Below, piece after piece: positions 34,810-44,276 of a stretch of DNA of 64,000 nucleotides. The stretch's first letter is position 1. Every line of letters begins with the position of its first letter. Source of the DNA: Thermovibrio sp. GTDB lineage: Bacteria; Aquificota; Desulfurobacteriia; Desulfurobacteriales; Desulfurobacteriaceae. Below the pieces are notes generated by a model. That model searched no databases and was not told the origin of the DNA. It saw only the letters and a program-made list of their open reading frames with translations. The stretch covers positions 1 to 64,000 of the forward strand of contig QOAO01000011.1 of the NCBI GenBank assembly GCA_003978105.1, given 5' to 3'. Made by a program: the position numbers and the translations under genes.

Positions 34810-35511
34810 CTATCCTCTTTTTTCTATCCTCTTTTTTAAGTCCTCAAGCATCACGAGAAGCTCTTTTGAGTGCAGAGCTTGGTTATCAAGGTCTTTAACA
34901 ATTTCAGTCCCATCATCACCTTTAATAGAGTGGGCCAAGGCAATAAGTTCATCCTTCACAAGAGTGGCATTTATCCTCTTTGATAGAGATATAATAGAAT
35001 CAACCTTGTCAATCAAAGAGGCAAAGAAGTTGGAATAATCCTGAGAAGTGTTACTTTGAGATTTACATTTGGTAAGTATTGTTTCTAAGTCATTTCTGAC
35101 AATTAGAAGGTTATCCTTTATCTTTTGAAGGAGTGAATTATCAATGTTTGGAATACTCAAATCTATTTTCTTCAAGGTATTTGTGATTTCGTCTAAAGTT
35201 TCCAAGGTGCTCTGGCTAACACCTACACCTTTAATCCCCTTTTTAAACTCCTCAACCTCGGTTAATAACTTTTTAATCTCATTTCTCATATCATTGATTT
35301 TCTCTTCCCTGAGAGAGTCTATCTTTACTTTAAGATTAGAAACCATATCCTCGACGTTATTTAGTAACCCCTCGATTCTTTCCTTCCCCATAGAGGAAAT
35401 TAATTTAGCCTCTGATTTCTTACAGGATAACTTACATATAAGAAAACCTACTACAACTCCCATTGCTGAAAAAAGAATTGCAACAATTACGGTCGTTAAG
35501 GCCAAATCCAT
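34810..35511 (-). CDS. Uncharacterised membrane-anchored coiled-coil protein
   Basis: Function unknown. An N-terminal membrane helix (about residues 5-27) is followed by roughly 200 residues of heptad-rich, charged helix with D-E-I-T-N-T-L-K-K-I-style periodicity, as in chemoreceptor-like or scaffolding coiled coils, but no methyl-accepting signature (no conserved hairpin tip) is visible. 233 residues; ATG. It sits between maf and a receiver-domain gene. Cys26, Cys30 and Lys-rich residues follow the membrane segment. Confidence 0.7.
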   Translation of the reverse strand: MDLALTTVIVAILFSAMGVVVGFLICKLSCKKSEAKLISSMGKERIEGLLNNVEDMVSNLKVKIDSLREEKINDMRNEIKKLLTEVEEFKKGIKGVGVSQSTLETLDEITNTLKKIDLSIPNIDNSLLQKIKDNLLIVRNDLETILTKCKSQSNTSQDYSNFFASLIDKVDSIISLSKRINATLVKDELIALAHSIKGDDGTEIVKDLDNQALHSKELLVMLEDLKKRIEKRG

Positions 35512-35527
35512 AATCCCCTCATTACTT

Positions 35528-36088
35528 TTATATTGCCAAATTGATTATATCATAAATCTTACTAATCGGAAGTCCCATAACGTTGAAGAAGTCCCCCTCT
35601 ATGCGTTCAATCAAGAGAGCTCCCTTTCCCTGAACTCCGTAGGCACCGGCCTTGTCAAGAGGTTCACCAGTTGAAACGTACCAGCTTATCTCCTCCTTCG
35701 TTAATCTCTTAAACTTCACTTTTGACTCTTCAAAGGAGGAAACAACCCTACCGCCTATGAACAGTGAAAATCCTGTTATAACTGTGTGCCATGAACCGGA
35801 AAGCCTCTTCAGAATTTCAACTGCCTCACTTTCATCTTTAGGTTTTCCCAAAATTTCCCCTCCAAAAACGACAACCGTATCTGCAGAGAGGCCAATCTCA
35901 TTATCGGAAATTTCCTCTAATGCTACCTCCAGCTTAATCTTAGAATTTTCAACAGCCGTTTCATAAGGATTGTCAGAAATAATTTCCTCTGCTCTCTTTT
36001 TTATAACTCTATAGGGAATTCCTACCATTTCTAAAATCTCCCTCCTCCTTGGGGAGGAGGAAACAAGGGCAATCTTAATTCTTTTCAC
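35528..36088 (-). CDS. maf: Maf-family nucleoside triphosphate pyrophosphatase
   Basis: House-cleaning pyrophosphatase acting on dTTP/UTP or modified nucleotides, depending on subfamily. The family signature S-S-S-P-R-R-R-E-I-L is at residues 10-19, and the catalytic S-A-D-T-V-V (about 67-72) and G-K-P-K-D motifs follow. 186 residues. GTG start overlapping the rnc end by 14 bases. Confidence 0.92.
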   Translation of the reverse strand: MKRIKIALVSSSPRRREILEMVGIPYRVIKKRAEEIISDNPYETAVENSKIKLEVALEEISDNEIGLSADTVVVFGGEILGKPKDESEAVEILKRLSGSWHTVITGFSLFIGGRVVSSFEESKVKFKRLTKEEISWYVSTGEPLDKAGAYGVQGKGALLIERIEGDFFNVMGLPISKIYDIINLAI

Positions 36089-36806
36089 CTATTACCCCCA
36101 GAGCTCTAAGCATCTCCTTTGCAGCCGACTGTTCTGCGGATTTCTTCGATTTTCCAGTTCCTTCCGTTTTTAACTCTCTGACTCTACACTCAACGTAAAA
36201 GGTCTTGTCGTGTTCTGGTCCCTCTACCCTGATTAAGCTGTACTCTGGTAGAACTTTAAAATCCCTCTGTGTAACCTCTTGAAGGTAACTCTTAAAGTCC
36301 TTGTAGGTTACAGCACTGTCAAGTATCTGCCAGAGTTTGTCTAAGAACTTCTCCTTAAAGACCTCCTTTGCCTTCTCGAAACTGGCGTCTAAGTAAAGAG
36401 CTCCAAAGACAGCCTCAAATACATCGCAGAGTATTGAACTCTTGGTTTTACCTCCGCTCCTCCTTTCTCCCTTTCCAAGGTAAAGAAACTCTCCCAAGTC
36501 TATCGTTCTTGCAAGTTCTGCCAGTGAAGGTTCGCTAACCAAAAACGCCCTTATCTGTGAGAGCTCCCCTTCGGTCTTATCAGGAAACCTCTTTATGAGC
36601 TCCTCACTGACTATAAGGCCTATAACTGCATCTCCTAAAAATTCTAAAACCTCGTAATTCTCACCAACCTCCTTCTCGAAGGAAAAGGAACGGTGAATGA
36701 GAGCTCTCCTGAGGAGATTCCTATCTTTAAAGGAGTAACCCAACCTCCTTTCAAGCTCTACCAGTTTACCCTCTCCTAAGGTTCGTACTTTTTGAGAATC
36801 AGACAA
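36075..36806 (-). CDS. rnc: Rnc, ribonuclease III
   Basis: Double-strand-specific endonuclease for rRNA and mRNA processing. The catalytic signature ([10 protein letters not shown]) lies near residues 47-56, a second acidic block D-V-F-E-A-V-F-G-A near 128, and a C-terminal dsRNA-binding domain from about 170 with K-S-K-K-S-A-E-Q. 243 residues. TTG start after GGAGGAA within the fabF end; 31-base overlap with fabF. Confidence 0.95.
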   Translation of the reverse strand: MSDSQKVRTLGEGKLVELERRLGYSFKDRNLLRRALIHRSFSFEKEVGENYEVLEFLGDAVIGLIVSEELIKRFPDKTEGELSQIRAFLVSEPSLAELARTIDLGEFLYLGKGERRSGGKTKSSILCDVFEAVFGALYLDASFEKAKEVFKEKFLDKLWQILDSAVTYKDFKSYLQEVTQRDFKVLPEYSLIRVEGPEHDKTFYVECRVRELKTEGTGKSKKSAEQSAAKEMLRALGVIGEKN

Positions 36807-38017
36807 GCGTTCGTTCCTCCAAATCCAAAGGAGTTCTTAAGAACGTACCTAACGTCAGCTTTCACAGCCTTATTTGGAGTGTAGTCCAAGTCACACTCGG
36901 GGTCTGGTTCCTCGTAGTTAATTGTGGGAGGAATAATTCCGGTTTCAATGGTCTTAACACAGGAAACAACCTCTACTCCTCCGGCAGCACCCAAGAGGTG
37001 ACCTATCATAGACTTAATACTGCTAATCTTAACTTTGTAAGCATGCTCTCCCAAGGCTTTCTTTATTGCCATTGTTTCAAATAGGTCGTTGAACTTAGTG
37101 GACGTTCCGTGGGCATTCACGTAGTCAATTTCCTCAGGGCTAATTCCAGCATCCTTAATTGCGTTCTCTATAGCCCTTGCAGCCCCTTCTCCCTCGGGTG
37201 CTGGAGCTGTCATGTGGTAGGCATCCCCGCTCGTTCCGTAACCTACAACTTCAGCAAGTATCTTTGCTCCCCTCCTCTTTGCATGCTCAAGTTCCTCTAA
37301 AACAACGATTCCAGCTCCCTCTCCCATTACAAAACCGTTCCTGTTCTTTTCAAAAGGTCTACTTGCCCTTTCAGGTTCATCGTTCCTCGTAGATAGAGCT
37401 TTTGCAGCTGCAAATCCGGCAACTGCCAAAGGAGTAATACAGCTCTCCGTTCCACCAGCAACCATAACATCTGCATCACCGTACTGAATCGTCCTGTAAG
37501 CTTCCCCAATGGCGTGAGTTCCAGTTGCACAGGCAGTAACAACGGAGATGTTTGGACCTTTAAAGCCAAACCTTATTGAAACAATACCAGATGCCATATT
37601 TATTATTTCCATAGGAACACAGTAAGGAGATACCCTCCTTGGCCCCTTCTCCATAAGAATTTTTAACTGCTGTTCTATCGTCGTTAATCCACCGATTCCT
37701 GAACCTATAAGAACACCAACCCTCGTTTTATCAACATCTGCCTTGTCAAGTCCAGAGCTCTCCACTGCCTGAACAGATGCTCCAACTGCAAATTGAATGA
37801 AGGGGTCTGTTCTCCTTATCTCTTTCCTGTCAAAGTAGGCCGAAGGGTCAAAATCCTTTACCTCTCCAGCTATTTGAACCGGAAACCCTTCAGCATCAAA
37901 CTTTGTTATCCTCTCAATTCCGGACTTTCCTTTGGTTATGTTATCCCAGAACTTTTCAACTGTACTACCAACTGGAGAAACGACTCCCAATCCCGTTATT
38001 ACAACTCTTCTTCCCAT
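36776..38017 (-). CDS. fabF: FabF, 3-oxoacyl-ACP synthase II
   Basis: Condensing enzyme of fatty acid elongation. The nucleophile is Cys163 in T-A-C-A-T-G-T; the two catalytic histidines are in N-A-H-G-T-S-T and I-G-H-L-L-G-A-A-G. 413 residues, thiolase fold complete. ATG start. An acpP gene, often just upstream, is not present here; instead apt lies 10 bases upstream. Clusters with rnc as in many bacteria. Confidence 0.96.
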   Translation of the reverse strand: MGRRVVITGLGVVSPVGSTVEKFWDNITKGKSGIERITKFDAEGFPVQIAGEVKDFDPSAYFDRKEIRRTDPFIQFAVGASVQAVESSGLDKADVDKTRVGVLIGSGIGGLTTIEQQLKILMEKGPRRVSPYCVPMEIINMASGIVSIRFGFKGPNISVVTACATGTHAIGEAYRTIQYGDADVMVAGGTESCITPLAVAGFAAAKALSTRNDEPERASRPFEKNRNGFVMGEGAGIVVLEELEHAKRRGAKILAEVVGYGTSGDAYHMTAPAPEGEGAARAIENAIKDAGISPEEIDYVNAHGTSTKFNDLFETMAIKKALGEHAYKVKISSIKSMIGHLLGAAGGVEVVSCVKTIETGIIPPTINYEEPDPECDLDYTPNKAVKADVRYVLKNSFGFGGTNACLILKKYEP

Positions 38018-38027
38018 TTCTAACTCC

Positions 38028-38588
38028 TTAAAACTTTATTAGTGAAAATACAGGATATCCCCTCTCCTCTATCTTCTTTCTGCCGTTCAAGAATGTTAAT
38101 TCAAGGAGAAAGTCGACACTTATTATGTTTCCTCCCAACCTTTCGACCAGGTCAATTGCAGCACTCATCGTTCCACCAGTTGCAAGGACGTCATCTATTA
38201 AAACAACCTTCGTCCCTTCCTGAATTGCATCCTCGTGAATCTCTATACTGTCCTCTCCGTACTCTAACGTATAGGTTGCACTGATTGTTTTATAGGGAAG
38301 TTTTCCCGGCTTTCTTATTATGGCAAGTCCTGCCCCTATTTTGTAGGCAAGGGCTGAGGCAAGTATAAACCCCCTGGATTCAATTCCGGCAACTATCTCG
38401 ACACCTGCTCCAATGTACCTGTTTCCGATAAAGTCTATTACCTTCTGAAGCGCCCAAGGCCTGTGAAAAAGGGGCGTTATGTCCTTAAAGACAATTCCCG
38501 GTTTTGGAAAGTCTGGAACATCGCGAATTAGGGACTTTAGCTCTGTTATCTCCTTATGAATGTCTATGTCTGTTTCTTTAAAGCTCAT
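38028..38588 (-). CDS. apt: Apt, adenine phosphoribosyltransferase
   Basis: Salvages adenine with PRPP to [16 protein letters not shown] near the N-terminus and the PRPP-binding motif [13 protein letters not shown] (about 128-140) identify it. 186 residues. ATG overlapping the metH stop (ATGA-type). Adenine is a by-product of SAM metabolism, a plausible link to metH. Confidence 0.95.
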   Translation of the reverse strand: MSFKETDIDIHKEITELKSLIRDVPDFPKPGIVFKDITPLFHRPWALQKVIDFIGNRYIGAGVEIVAGIESRGFILASALAYKIGAGLAIIRKPGKLPYKTISATYTLEYGEDSIEIHEDAIQEGTKVVLIDDVLATGGTMSAAIDLVERLGGNIISVDFLLELTFLNGRKKIEERGYPVFSLIKF

Positions 38589-41110
38589 TCCTCCTCCACT
38601 TTAAGCAGTTTTTTTACAATTTTAACAGCTTGCTGGGCATCACCGCCATAAATTCCACCTATCGATTCGGCATATTCGGGAGTTACAACTGCCCCTCCGA
38701 CAATCACCGGAATATCAAGTCCAGCCTCCCTTATTGCTTTTATTGTCTCCTCCATCGAAGGAAGTGTTGTCGTCATAAGGGCACTCAGTCCAACTATGTC
38801 TGCCTCTTCCTTCTTTGCAGTCTCTACGATTTTTTCAGGAGGAACGTTCGTTCCAAGGTCTATAACTTCAAATCCACTGTTCTCAAGCATGGTTATTACA
38901 ATATTTTTCCCGATTTCGTGAACATCACCGTGAACCGTTGCCATGACAATCTTTCCACCTAACTTAACGTTCCCCCCTTTCTTTTTCATCTCCCTCTTCA
39001 GTATTTCAAAGGCAGACTGAACTGCCTGAGCAGAACGTAGCATCTGTGGAAGAAAAATTTCGCCCTTTTCAAACTTCTTCCCTATAACGTCAAGAGCAGG
39101 TATAAGAGCTCTGTCACTAACCTCTATCGGCTCAAACTTAGCGAGAGCCCTTTCTGTAGGCTCCTTAATTCCATCCCTGTCTCCCTCTAAAACCTTCTTA
39201 AAAATTTCCCCTAAAATACCCTTTGGAGCTCCCTCATCTTCACTCTCCTTTTTTCCCTCCTTCTTCTCCTCCTTCTGCTCAAACTCAACAGAGAACTTTT
39301 CCCCCCTCAGGAAGGAACAGGATAGCTGACAGATTTTTGAAAGGAGCTCCCTACACTCCTTATCCTCTCCCTTAGGTCTGTAGTTTTGAAATCTCTCCGT
39401 AAACCTCTGGGCTCCTCTATCCTTTCCGACGATTACATCAGAGGAAAAGACCGTTTCAACCATTCTACTGTCGCCCGTATTCAGTATTCCGGAGTCGAGT
39501 CCGGAGTAAATAGCCATTGCCATGAAGGAAGAATTTATCAAGGGCCTTGCAGGAAGACCGAAGGATACATTGCTAACACCGAGGGTTGTAGCAATTCCCA
39601 ACTTCTCCTTTACCAGTTTAATTGCCCTCAGCGTTTCAACTGCGGATTCAGGCATCGCACTTACAGCAAGGTTAAGGACGTCTGCTAAGGTGGAGTTCCT
39701 GTCTATACCAATTTCCTCACACTTTTCCAAAAGTCTTTCAACAATCTCTACCCTGTCCTCTGCACTCTCCTTTAGTCCCTCATCGTCAATTGCAAGCAGA
39801 AGAACGTTTGCTCCGTACTTTTTAACAAGGGGAAGTATGTTTTTTATATCCTTTTCCTCACCTGAACACGAGTTTACAATTGGCCTTCCATCGCACATTT
39901 TTAGAGCTTCTTCAACAGCCTTGGGGTCCTTACTGTCAATAACTATCGGTAAATCTGTGGTCTCTATTACAGTTTTAACTGCCTCCTTCATTGCTTCTGC
40001 TTCATCTATTCCCGGAACGCCGACATTTACATCCAATAAATCGGCACCCTCTTCCGTCTGTTTCTTTGCTTCCTCCTTAACTATTGAAAAGTCCCTCTTC
40101 TTTAATGACTCCTGAAGCCTCTTCTTACCAGTTGGATTTATCCTCTCACCTATCATTCTTGTCGGATGACCGGTTCCAATAAAGACAAGCTTCGTTCTAC
40201 TTGCTACCTTTAAACCTTTAACAGGTTTTCTCTTTACCGGCTTTAAGTTCCTTACGGCCTCCTTTATTGCCCTTATGTGTTCCGGAGTCGTTCCACAACA
40301 ACCTCCAACGATGTTTGCTCCAGCCTCAACCAACTTGACAGCATACTCCCCAAAGATGTTTGGAGGTTCAGGATAAATCGTTTTACCATCCTTTAGAACC
40401 GGTAATCCTGCATTTGCGTATACAACTATTGGAGTTTCGGTTACAGAGGCCATCCTCCTTACAAGGTCAACGAAGGATTCGGGCCCTAAGGAACAGTTTG
40501 CTCCAACTGCTGAAACGTTAAACCCCTCAAATATGGCAGCAGAGACCTCCGGAGGCGTCCCAAGGAGCGTTCTTCCATCTTCCTGGTACGTCATACTGAC
40601 AAGAACAGGTAGGTCACAGACCTCCTGAGCTGCAACAACGGCAGCCTTTGCCTCCTTTGTATCGGACATCGTTTCAATCAAAATTAAATCGGCTCCGGCT
40701 TCAGCTCCAGCCTCTATCTGCTCCTTAAATACATCCTTAATTTCATCAAACGAGTAGTCCCCAACGGGCTCAACAAATACCCCTGTAGGACCAACAGAGA
40801 GAGCAACTAAAACTCTTCCCCTTGAGGCTTCCTTTGCAAGCCTTACTCCGGCTTCAGTTAGTTCCTTAACCCTATCCTCGAGTCCGTAGTGGGAAAGCTT
40901 TATTCTGTTGCTTCCAAAGGTATTTGTCTCAATTATGTCAGCTCCGGCCTCTATGTACTCGTTGTGTATCTCCATCAGAACTTCTGGGTGTTTTACGTTG
41001 AGGAGCTCCGGTGCATAGTTTACATCCATTCCCTTTTTCATAAGCATTGTTCCCATTGCACCGTCAAGAACCCAGATTTTCTCCTCTTTTAAAAAGGGAT
41101 TTTCTGCCAA
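38585..41110 (-). CDS. metH: MetH, cobalamin-dependent methionine synthase lacking the reactivation domain
   Basis: Transfers a methyl group from methyltetrahydrofolate via cobalamin to homocysteine. Domains in 841 residues: homocysteine-binding barrel (1-295; L-D-G-A-M-G-T-M and zinc ligands in G-G-C-C-G-T-T), pterin-binding barrel (about 315-570), a charged linker with many Lys/Glu near 615-640, the B12 cap helices, and the cobalamin domain with D-V-H-E-I-G (lower ligand His731) ending at the C-terminus. The SAM-dependent reactivation domain of the 1200-residue E. coli enzyme is missing. TTG start after GGAGGAGG. Preceded by an extended -10 promoter candidate. Confidence 0.94.
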   Translation of the reverse strand: MAENPFLKEEKIWVLDGAMGTMLMKKGMDVNYAPELLNVKHPEVLMEIHNEYIEAGADIIETNTFGSNRIKLSHYGLEDRVKELTEAGVRLAKEASRGRVLVALSVGPTGVFVEPVGDYSFDEIKDVFKEQIEAGAEAGADLILIETMSDTKEAKAAVVAAQEVCDLPVLVSMTYQEDGRTLLGTPPEVSAAIFEGFNVSAVGANCSLGPESFVDLVRRMASVTETPIVVYANAGLPVLKDGKTIYPEPPNIFGEYAVKLVEAGANIVGGCCGTTPEHIRAIKEAVRNLKPVKRKPVKGLKVASRTKLVFIGTGHPTRMIGERINPTGKKRLQESLKKRDFSIVKEEAKKQTEEGADLLDVNVGVPGIDEAEAMKEAVKTVIETTDLPIVIDSKDPKAVEEALKMCDGRPIVNSCSGEEKDIKNILPLVKKYGANVLLLAIDDEGLKESAEDRVEIVERLLEKCEEIGIDRNSTLADVLNLAVSAMPESAVETLRAIKLVKEKLGIATTLGVSNVSFGLPARPLINSSFMAMAIYSGLDSGILNTGDSRMVETVFSSDVIVGKDRGAQRFTERFQNYRPKGEDKECRELLSKICQLSCSFLRGEKFSVEFEQKEEKKEGKKESEDEGAPKGILGEIFKKVLEGDRDGIKEPTERALAKFEPIEVSDRALIPALDVIGKKFEKGEIFLPQMLRSAQAVQSAFEILKREMKKKGGNVKLGGKIVMATVHGDVHEIGKNIVITMLENSGFEVIDLGTNVPPEKIVETAKKEEADIVGLSALMTTTLPSMEETIKAIREAGLDIPVIVGGAVVTPEYAESIGGIYGGDAQQAVKIVKKLLKVEEE

Positions 41111-41152
41111 TACCTCCTCCGAACTGTAAATAGGAATTATTAACGATAAGCT

Positions 41153-41161
41153 ATTATAACA
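41153..41161 (-). promoter_or_regulatory. Extended -10 promoter candidate for metH-apt
   Basis: Minus strand TGTTATAAT, a perfect TATAAT with the TGn extension, lies 43 bases upstream of the metH TTG in the 57-base gap after queH. No convincing -35 box at 16-18 bases, as expected for extended -10 promoters. Confidence 0.5.
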
Positions 41162-41167
41162 GGAGAG

Positions 41168-41779
41168 TTAAGACTTAAAATGGGAAATTACCCTTTCTGA
41201 CTCCTCAACAATCTGATTCAAAACCCAGGAACTTTTAGGTTTACCTTTGGGACAGTACCTTTCCTTTTCAGAATAGATACAGCCACAGTACTGTTGTCTG
41301 TAGAGGCCTTTTTCCTTTGAAATGTCTATCCCTTCCTTCCAGCCTTCCCTAAAGTCAACGTTTAGGAACTTCACCCCAAACTTTTTAGAGGCATTTTCGG
41401 CAAGGGGAACCATCAACTCTCTATTCTGATATTTAGAATAAAAGAGAGTAGAAGTAAAAGCATCAAACTTTCCCCTTTTAGCGACTGAAGCAGCCATTTC
41501 TAAACGCATCGAGTAGCAGATTTGACACCTAATGGGTCTTTCCTCCCTAAATGCTACTGCCCTTAACCACTTTTCTGGTTCGTAGTTTTCAAAGTAGATA
41601 ACCTTTATCCCTTCCAACTTTTCCAGTTTCTTTACAGTCTCCATCCTTTTAACAAACTCTGTACATGGATGAATGTTGGGGTTGTACCATAAACCAACAA
41701 TCTCATAGCCTTTATCTTTCAGCCACTTAATTGGATAACAGGCACAGGGAGCACAGCAGATATGGAGTAAAACTCTCAC
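41168..41779 (-). CDS. queH: QueH, epoxyqueuosine reductase (DUF208)
   Basis: Last step of queuosine synthesis in tRNA, non-cobalamin type. Cysteine clusters characteristic of QueH are seen: I-C-C-A-P-C-A-C-Y-P at about 8-16, a C-x-x-C region R-C-Q-I-C near 81, and Y-C-G-C-I-Y near 171 with a final Cys; these bind an iron-sulfur cluster and another metal. L-W-Y-N-P-N-I-H-P near 31 is also typical. 203 residues. GTG start overlapping the diguanylate cyclase stop. Confidence 0.92.
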   Translation of the reverse strand: MRVLLHICCAPCACYPIKWLKDKGYEIVGLWYNPNIHPCTEFVKRMETVKKLEKLEGIKVIYFENYEPEKWLRAVAFREERPIRCQICYSMRLEMAASVAKRGKFDAFTSTLFYSKYQNRELMVPLAENASKKFGVKFLNVDFREGWKEGIDISKEKGLYRQQYCGCIYSEKERYCPKGKPKSSWVLNQIVEESERVISHFKS

Positions 41780-42864
41780 TCTTCCAACTCCACGTCCAAA
41801 TCTGTTTTTACTTGATTTTTACCTGAACGTTTTGCAAGGTATAAGGCCTTATCGGCCTGTTCTACAATAGAGGTTTCATCTATTCCCTCCCTCATCATTG
41901 CAACGCCAACACTTATTGTAACGGGAATTTCACGTTCCTTGTACTTGAAAAGGTGTTTCTCTATAGACTTCCTCAACCTTTCGGCAATCCTTATGGCCTG
42001 ACTGAAGGTTACGCCGGGAAGAATAATGGCAAATTCCTCTCCACCGTACCTTGCAATAATGTCCCTGGCTCTAAGTTGACCCTTTAGAACTCTGGCAAGT
42101 TCCTGAAGAACGTAATCTCCCGCCTGATGACCATAGGTATCGTTAATCTTTTTAAAGTCATCAATATCAATCATAATGAGAGCAAAAGGATAGTTACGTC
42201 TGTAAAAATCATTTACCATGTCAGTTAAAGCCCTATCAAAGCTTGCCCTGTTCGCCACTTGAGTCAAAAAATCGATGGATGCCTCTCTGTTTTTCTCCTC
42301 AAGTTCCTCAGAAAGCTTTTTTATCCTCTCATTTGCCTCCTCAAGTTTTTTCCTCAATGAATCGTTCTGCTCTCTAATGAGTTTAACTTCGTTGAGAATT
42401 TGCCCTACCATACCCTTTACTGAGGCATCTTCAATATTCTCTTTAGCCTCTTCTATAGATTTTTCCTTCTTTGCAAGATTCTCATTATGCTCTTCTAAAT
42501 TCTTTATGGCTTTGTCAATTTCTTCAAGAATTTCTCCAGATATCTTCCTTAAAAGTTCCTTATCTTCTGAATCTTTAGATTCAACTTCTACCAAAACCTT
42601 TTCCACTTCAGACGATGTTGGATACTTCTCCTTGAACAATCCCAATATTTCAAGGTCGGATAGTTTTAAATTGTTCTCCTTTAGATAACAGAAGATATCA
42701 AACCACAGTACGTAATTTTCTGGAATCAGGGGAATATTGTTTCTAACAAGAAACTGTAGTTCCTCCCTAGCTATCTCTGTAATTTTCCTAAGTTCTTCCG
42801 GTGTTAGCTTTTTCCTCTGTCTAACTTCCTTTAGTAACTTACACCCTACGTTTTTTTCTCCCAT
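41776..42864 (-). CDS. Diguanylate cyclase (GGDEF) with coiled-coil N-terminus
   Basis: Makes c-di-GMP from two GTP. The catalytic motif is G-G-E-E-F near residue 274, with an RxxD inhibitory site (R-A-R-D) five residues before it, indicating product feedback. The first 90 residues form a helical domain (L-I-P-E-N-Y-V-L-W-F region), then a long coiled coil (about 100-195). 362 residues, cytoplasmic. ATG. Counterpart of the EAL protein at 29532-31493; no input domain is recognised. Confidence 0.92.
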   Translation of the reverse strand: MGEKNVGCKLLKEVRQRKKLTPEELRKITEIAREELQFLVRNNIPLIPENYVLWFDIFCYLKENNLKLSDLEILGLFKEKYPTSSEVEKVLVEVESKDSEDKELLRKISGEILEEIDKAIKNLEEHNENLAKKEKSIEEAKENIEDASVKGMVGQILNEVKLIREQNDSLRKKLEEANERIKKLSEELEEKNREASIDFLTQVANRASFDRALTDMVNDFYRRNYPFALIMIDIDDFKKINDTYGHQAGDYVLQELARVLKGQLRARDIIARYGGEEFAIILPGVTFSQAIRIAERLRKSIEKHLFKYKEREIPVTISVGVAMMREGIDETSIVEQADKALYLAKRSGKNQVKTDLDVELEE

Positions 42865-43190
42865 ACTAACTCAACCCCCCCACCTTTAAAACTGTTCTGA
42901 AACGGCAAACTGAGTTTCACCGTTCTTATTCTAACAAAATTCGGATTCCAATTATCAATAATATTAGAAAGTAATTTATCCTGAAACTCCTCTAAGTAGG
43001 TAAATTCCTGAGAATTTGCCACTTCAACAACTGTTTTGTAAAGTTCCTCATAATCAACAAATATTTCGGAAGTTACCTCCACGGAAACAAGAACTTCGAC
43101 TCCCAATTTCCTCTCTTCAGGATAAACGCCACACTTAATGTGAAGTTTTATCTCCTCTAAGAAAACCTTCCTCTCTAACTTCCCCTGCAA
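42846..43190 (-). CDS. folB: FolB-like dihydroneopterin aldolase
   Basis: Folate-pathway aldolase family. I-K-L-H-I-K-C-G-V-Y-P-E-E-R with the substrate-binding Glu, D-Y-E-E-L mid-protein, and a late V-R-I-R-T-V-K-L with the probable catalytic Lys identify it; P after K is replaced by L. The frame is open to TTG 43220, with further TTG codons at 43208, 43199 and 43190; I favour 43190 because GGAGG precedes it by nine bases, giving 114 residues. Any choice overlaps the ispG 3' end by at least 56 bases. Low divergence from FolB but not diagnostic for the reaction. Confidence 0.8.
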   Translation of the reverse strand: MQGKLERKVFLEEIKLHIKCGVYPEERKLGVEVLVSVEVTSEIFVDYEELYKTVVEVANSQEFTYLEEFQDKLLSNIIDNWNPNFVRIRTVKLSLPFQNSFKGGGVELVWEKKT

Positions 43191-44244
43191 TCCTTTCAAC
43201 CTCCTCAACCAACCTCTCAAGGGCTTCTTCTTGTGATAGCTTATCTATAACCTTCCCCTTTACAAAGAGGATGAAGTAATCACCGGCCCCCGCTATCCCA
43301 ACATCTGCAAATTTTGCCTCCCCCGGGCCGTTTACTGCACATCCCATAACGGCAACCTTAAGGGACTTTTCTATGTGCTCAAGCCTCCTCTCAACCTCCT
43401 CTGCCAGAGTTTCAACGTCAACCAAACACCTTCCACAGGTAGGACATGAGATGACTTCAACACCTCTTTTTCTAAGTTCTAAAGCTCCCAATATTTTATA
43501 AGCAATTTTTACCTCATCCTTTGGATGTGTAGAGAGAGAAACCCTCAAGGTATCACCTATACCCTCGTAAAGGAGAATTCCAATGCCAACTGCAGACTTA
43601 ACAGCTCCAGAGATAAAGGTTCCAGCCTCGGTTATACCTATGTGAAGGGGATAGTCCGTTTTTAAAGCAAAGAGTTTGTTTGAGATAACCGTTGTTTTAA
43701 CATCAGAACCCTTCAGGGAAAACTTAATGTTTGTAAATCCCCAGTCCTCAAACATTTTAGCGTAGTTAAGTGCAGTTTCGACTAAGGCCTCGGGAATGGG
43801 AGCTCCATACTTGTTTAAGACCTCCTTAGGTATGGAGCCTGAGTTTATACCAATCCTTATAGAAATTCCTCTCTCTGAAGCAAGTTTAACTATTTCCTTA
43901 ACCTTCCACGTTTCCCCTATATTTCCCGGATTAATTCGTACACAGTCTGCTCCGTTCTCGATTGACAGGAGGGCAAGTTTGTAATCAAAGTGAATATCTG
44001 CAATTAAAGGAACGTTTATTCTCCTCTTTATCTCAGGAAGTGATTCGGCTGCTCTAACCGATGGAACTGCAACCCTTATAACTTCGCATCCGACTCTTTC
44101 AAGCTCCTTTATCTGAGCAACTGTTGCCTCAACATCCTCTGTAAATGTGTTTGTCATCGACTGGACAACGATTGGATAGGAGCTCCCAATTGGAACGTTA
44201 CCGACCCAGACAGTCCTTGTTTTTCTCCTCTTTATCCATTCCAA
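43135..44244 (-). CDS. ispG: IspG, 4-hydroxy-3-methylbut-2-enyl-diphosphate synthase
   Basis: Penultimate MEP-pathway enzyme with a [4Fe-4S] cluster. V-Q-S-M-T-N-T near residue 27 and the cluster ligands S-C-P-T-C-G-R-C near 270 and M-G-C-A-V-N-G-P-G-E near 302 are present. 369 residues, the short bacterial form. TTG start, first gene of the minus-strand run to lpxA. Divergent from bioC across 32 bases. Confidence 0.96.
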   Translation of the reverse strand: MEWIKRRKTRTVWVGNVPIGSSYPIVVQSMTNTFTEDVEATVAQIKELERVGCEVIRVAVPSVRAAESLPEIKRRINVPLIADIHFDYKLALLSIENGADCVRINPGNIGETWKVKEIVKLASERGISIRIGINSGSIPKEVLNKYGAPIPEALVETALNYAKMFEDWGFTNIKFSLKGSDVKTTVISNKLFALKTDYPLHIGITEAGTFISGAVKSAVGIGILLYEGIGDTLRVSLSTHPKDEVKIAYKILGALELRKRGVEVISCPTCGRCLVDVETLAEEVERRLEHIEKSLKVAVMGCAVNGPGEAKFADVGIAGAGDYFILFVKGKVIDKLSQEEALERLVEEVERIAGEVREEGFLRGDKTSH

Positions 44245-44276
44245 CGTAATCCTCCTGTGCTTATATTTTAACTGCC

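Noticed and set aside
35144..35674. Open frame of 176 codons opposite the coiled-coil gene and the end of maf
   Set aside because: Hydrophobic translation arises from antisense of charged heptads; it spans two real genes.
39522..40115. Open frame of 197 codons on the plus strand opposite metH
   Set aside because: No ribosome site, low-complexity Ser/Leu-rich translation, and fully antisense to strongly conserved metH domains.
42275..42688. Ser/Phe-rich open frame opposite the diguanylate cyclase coiled coil
   Set aside because: Typical antisense image of a Glu/Lys-rich coiled coil; no start signal.
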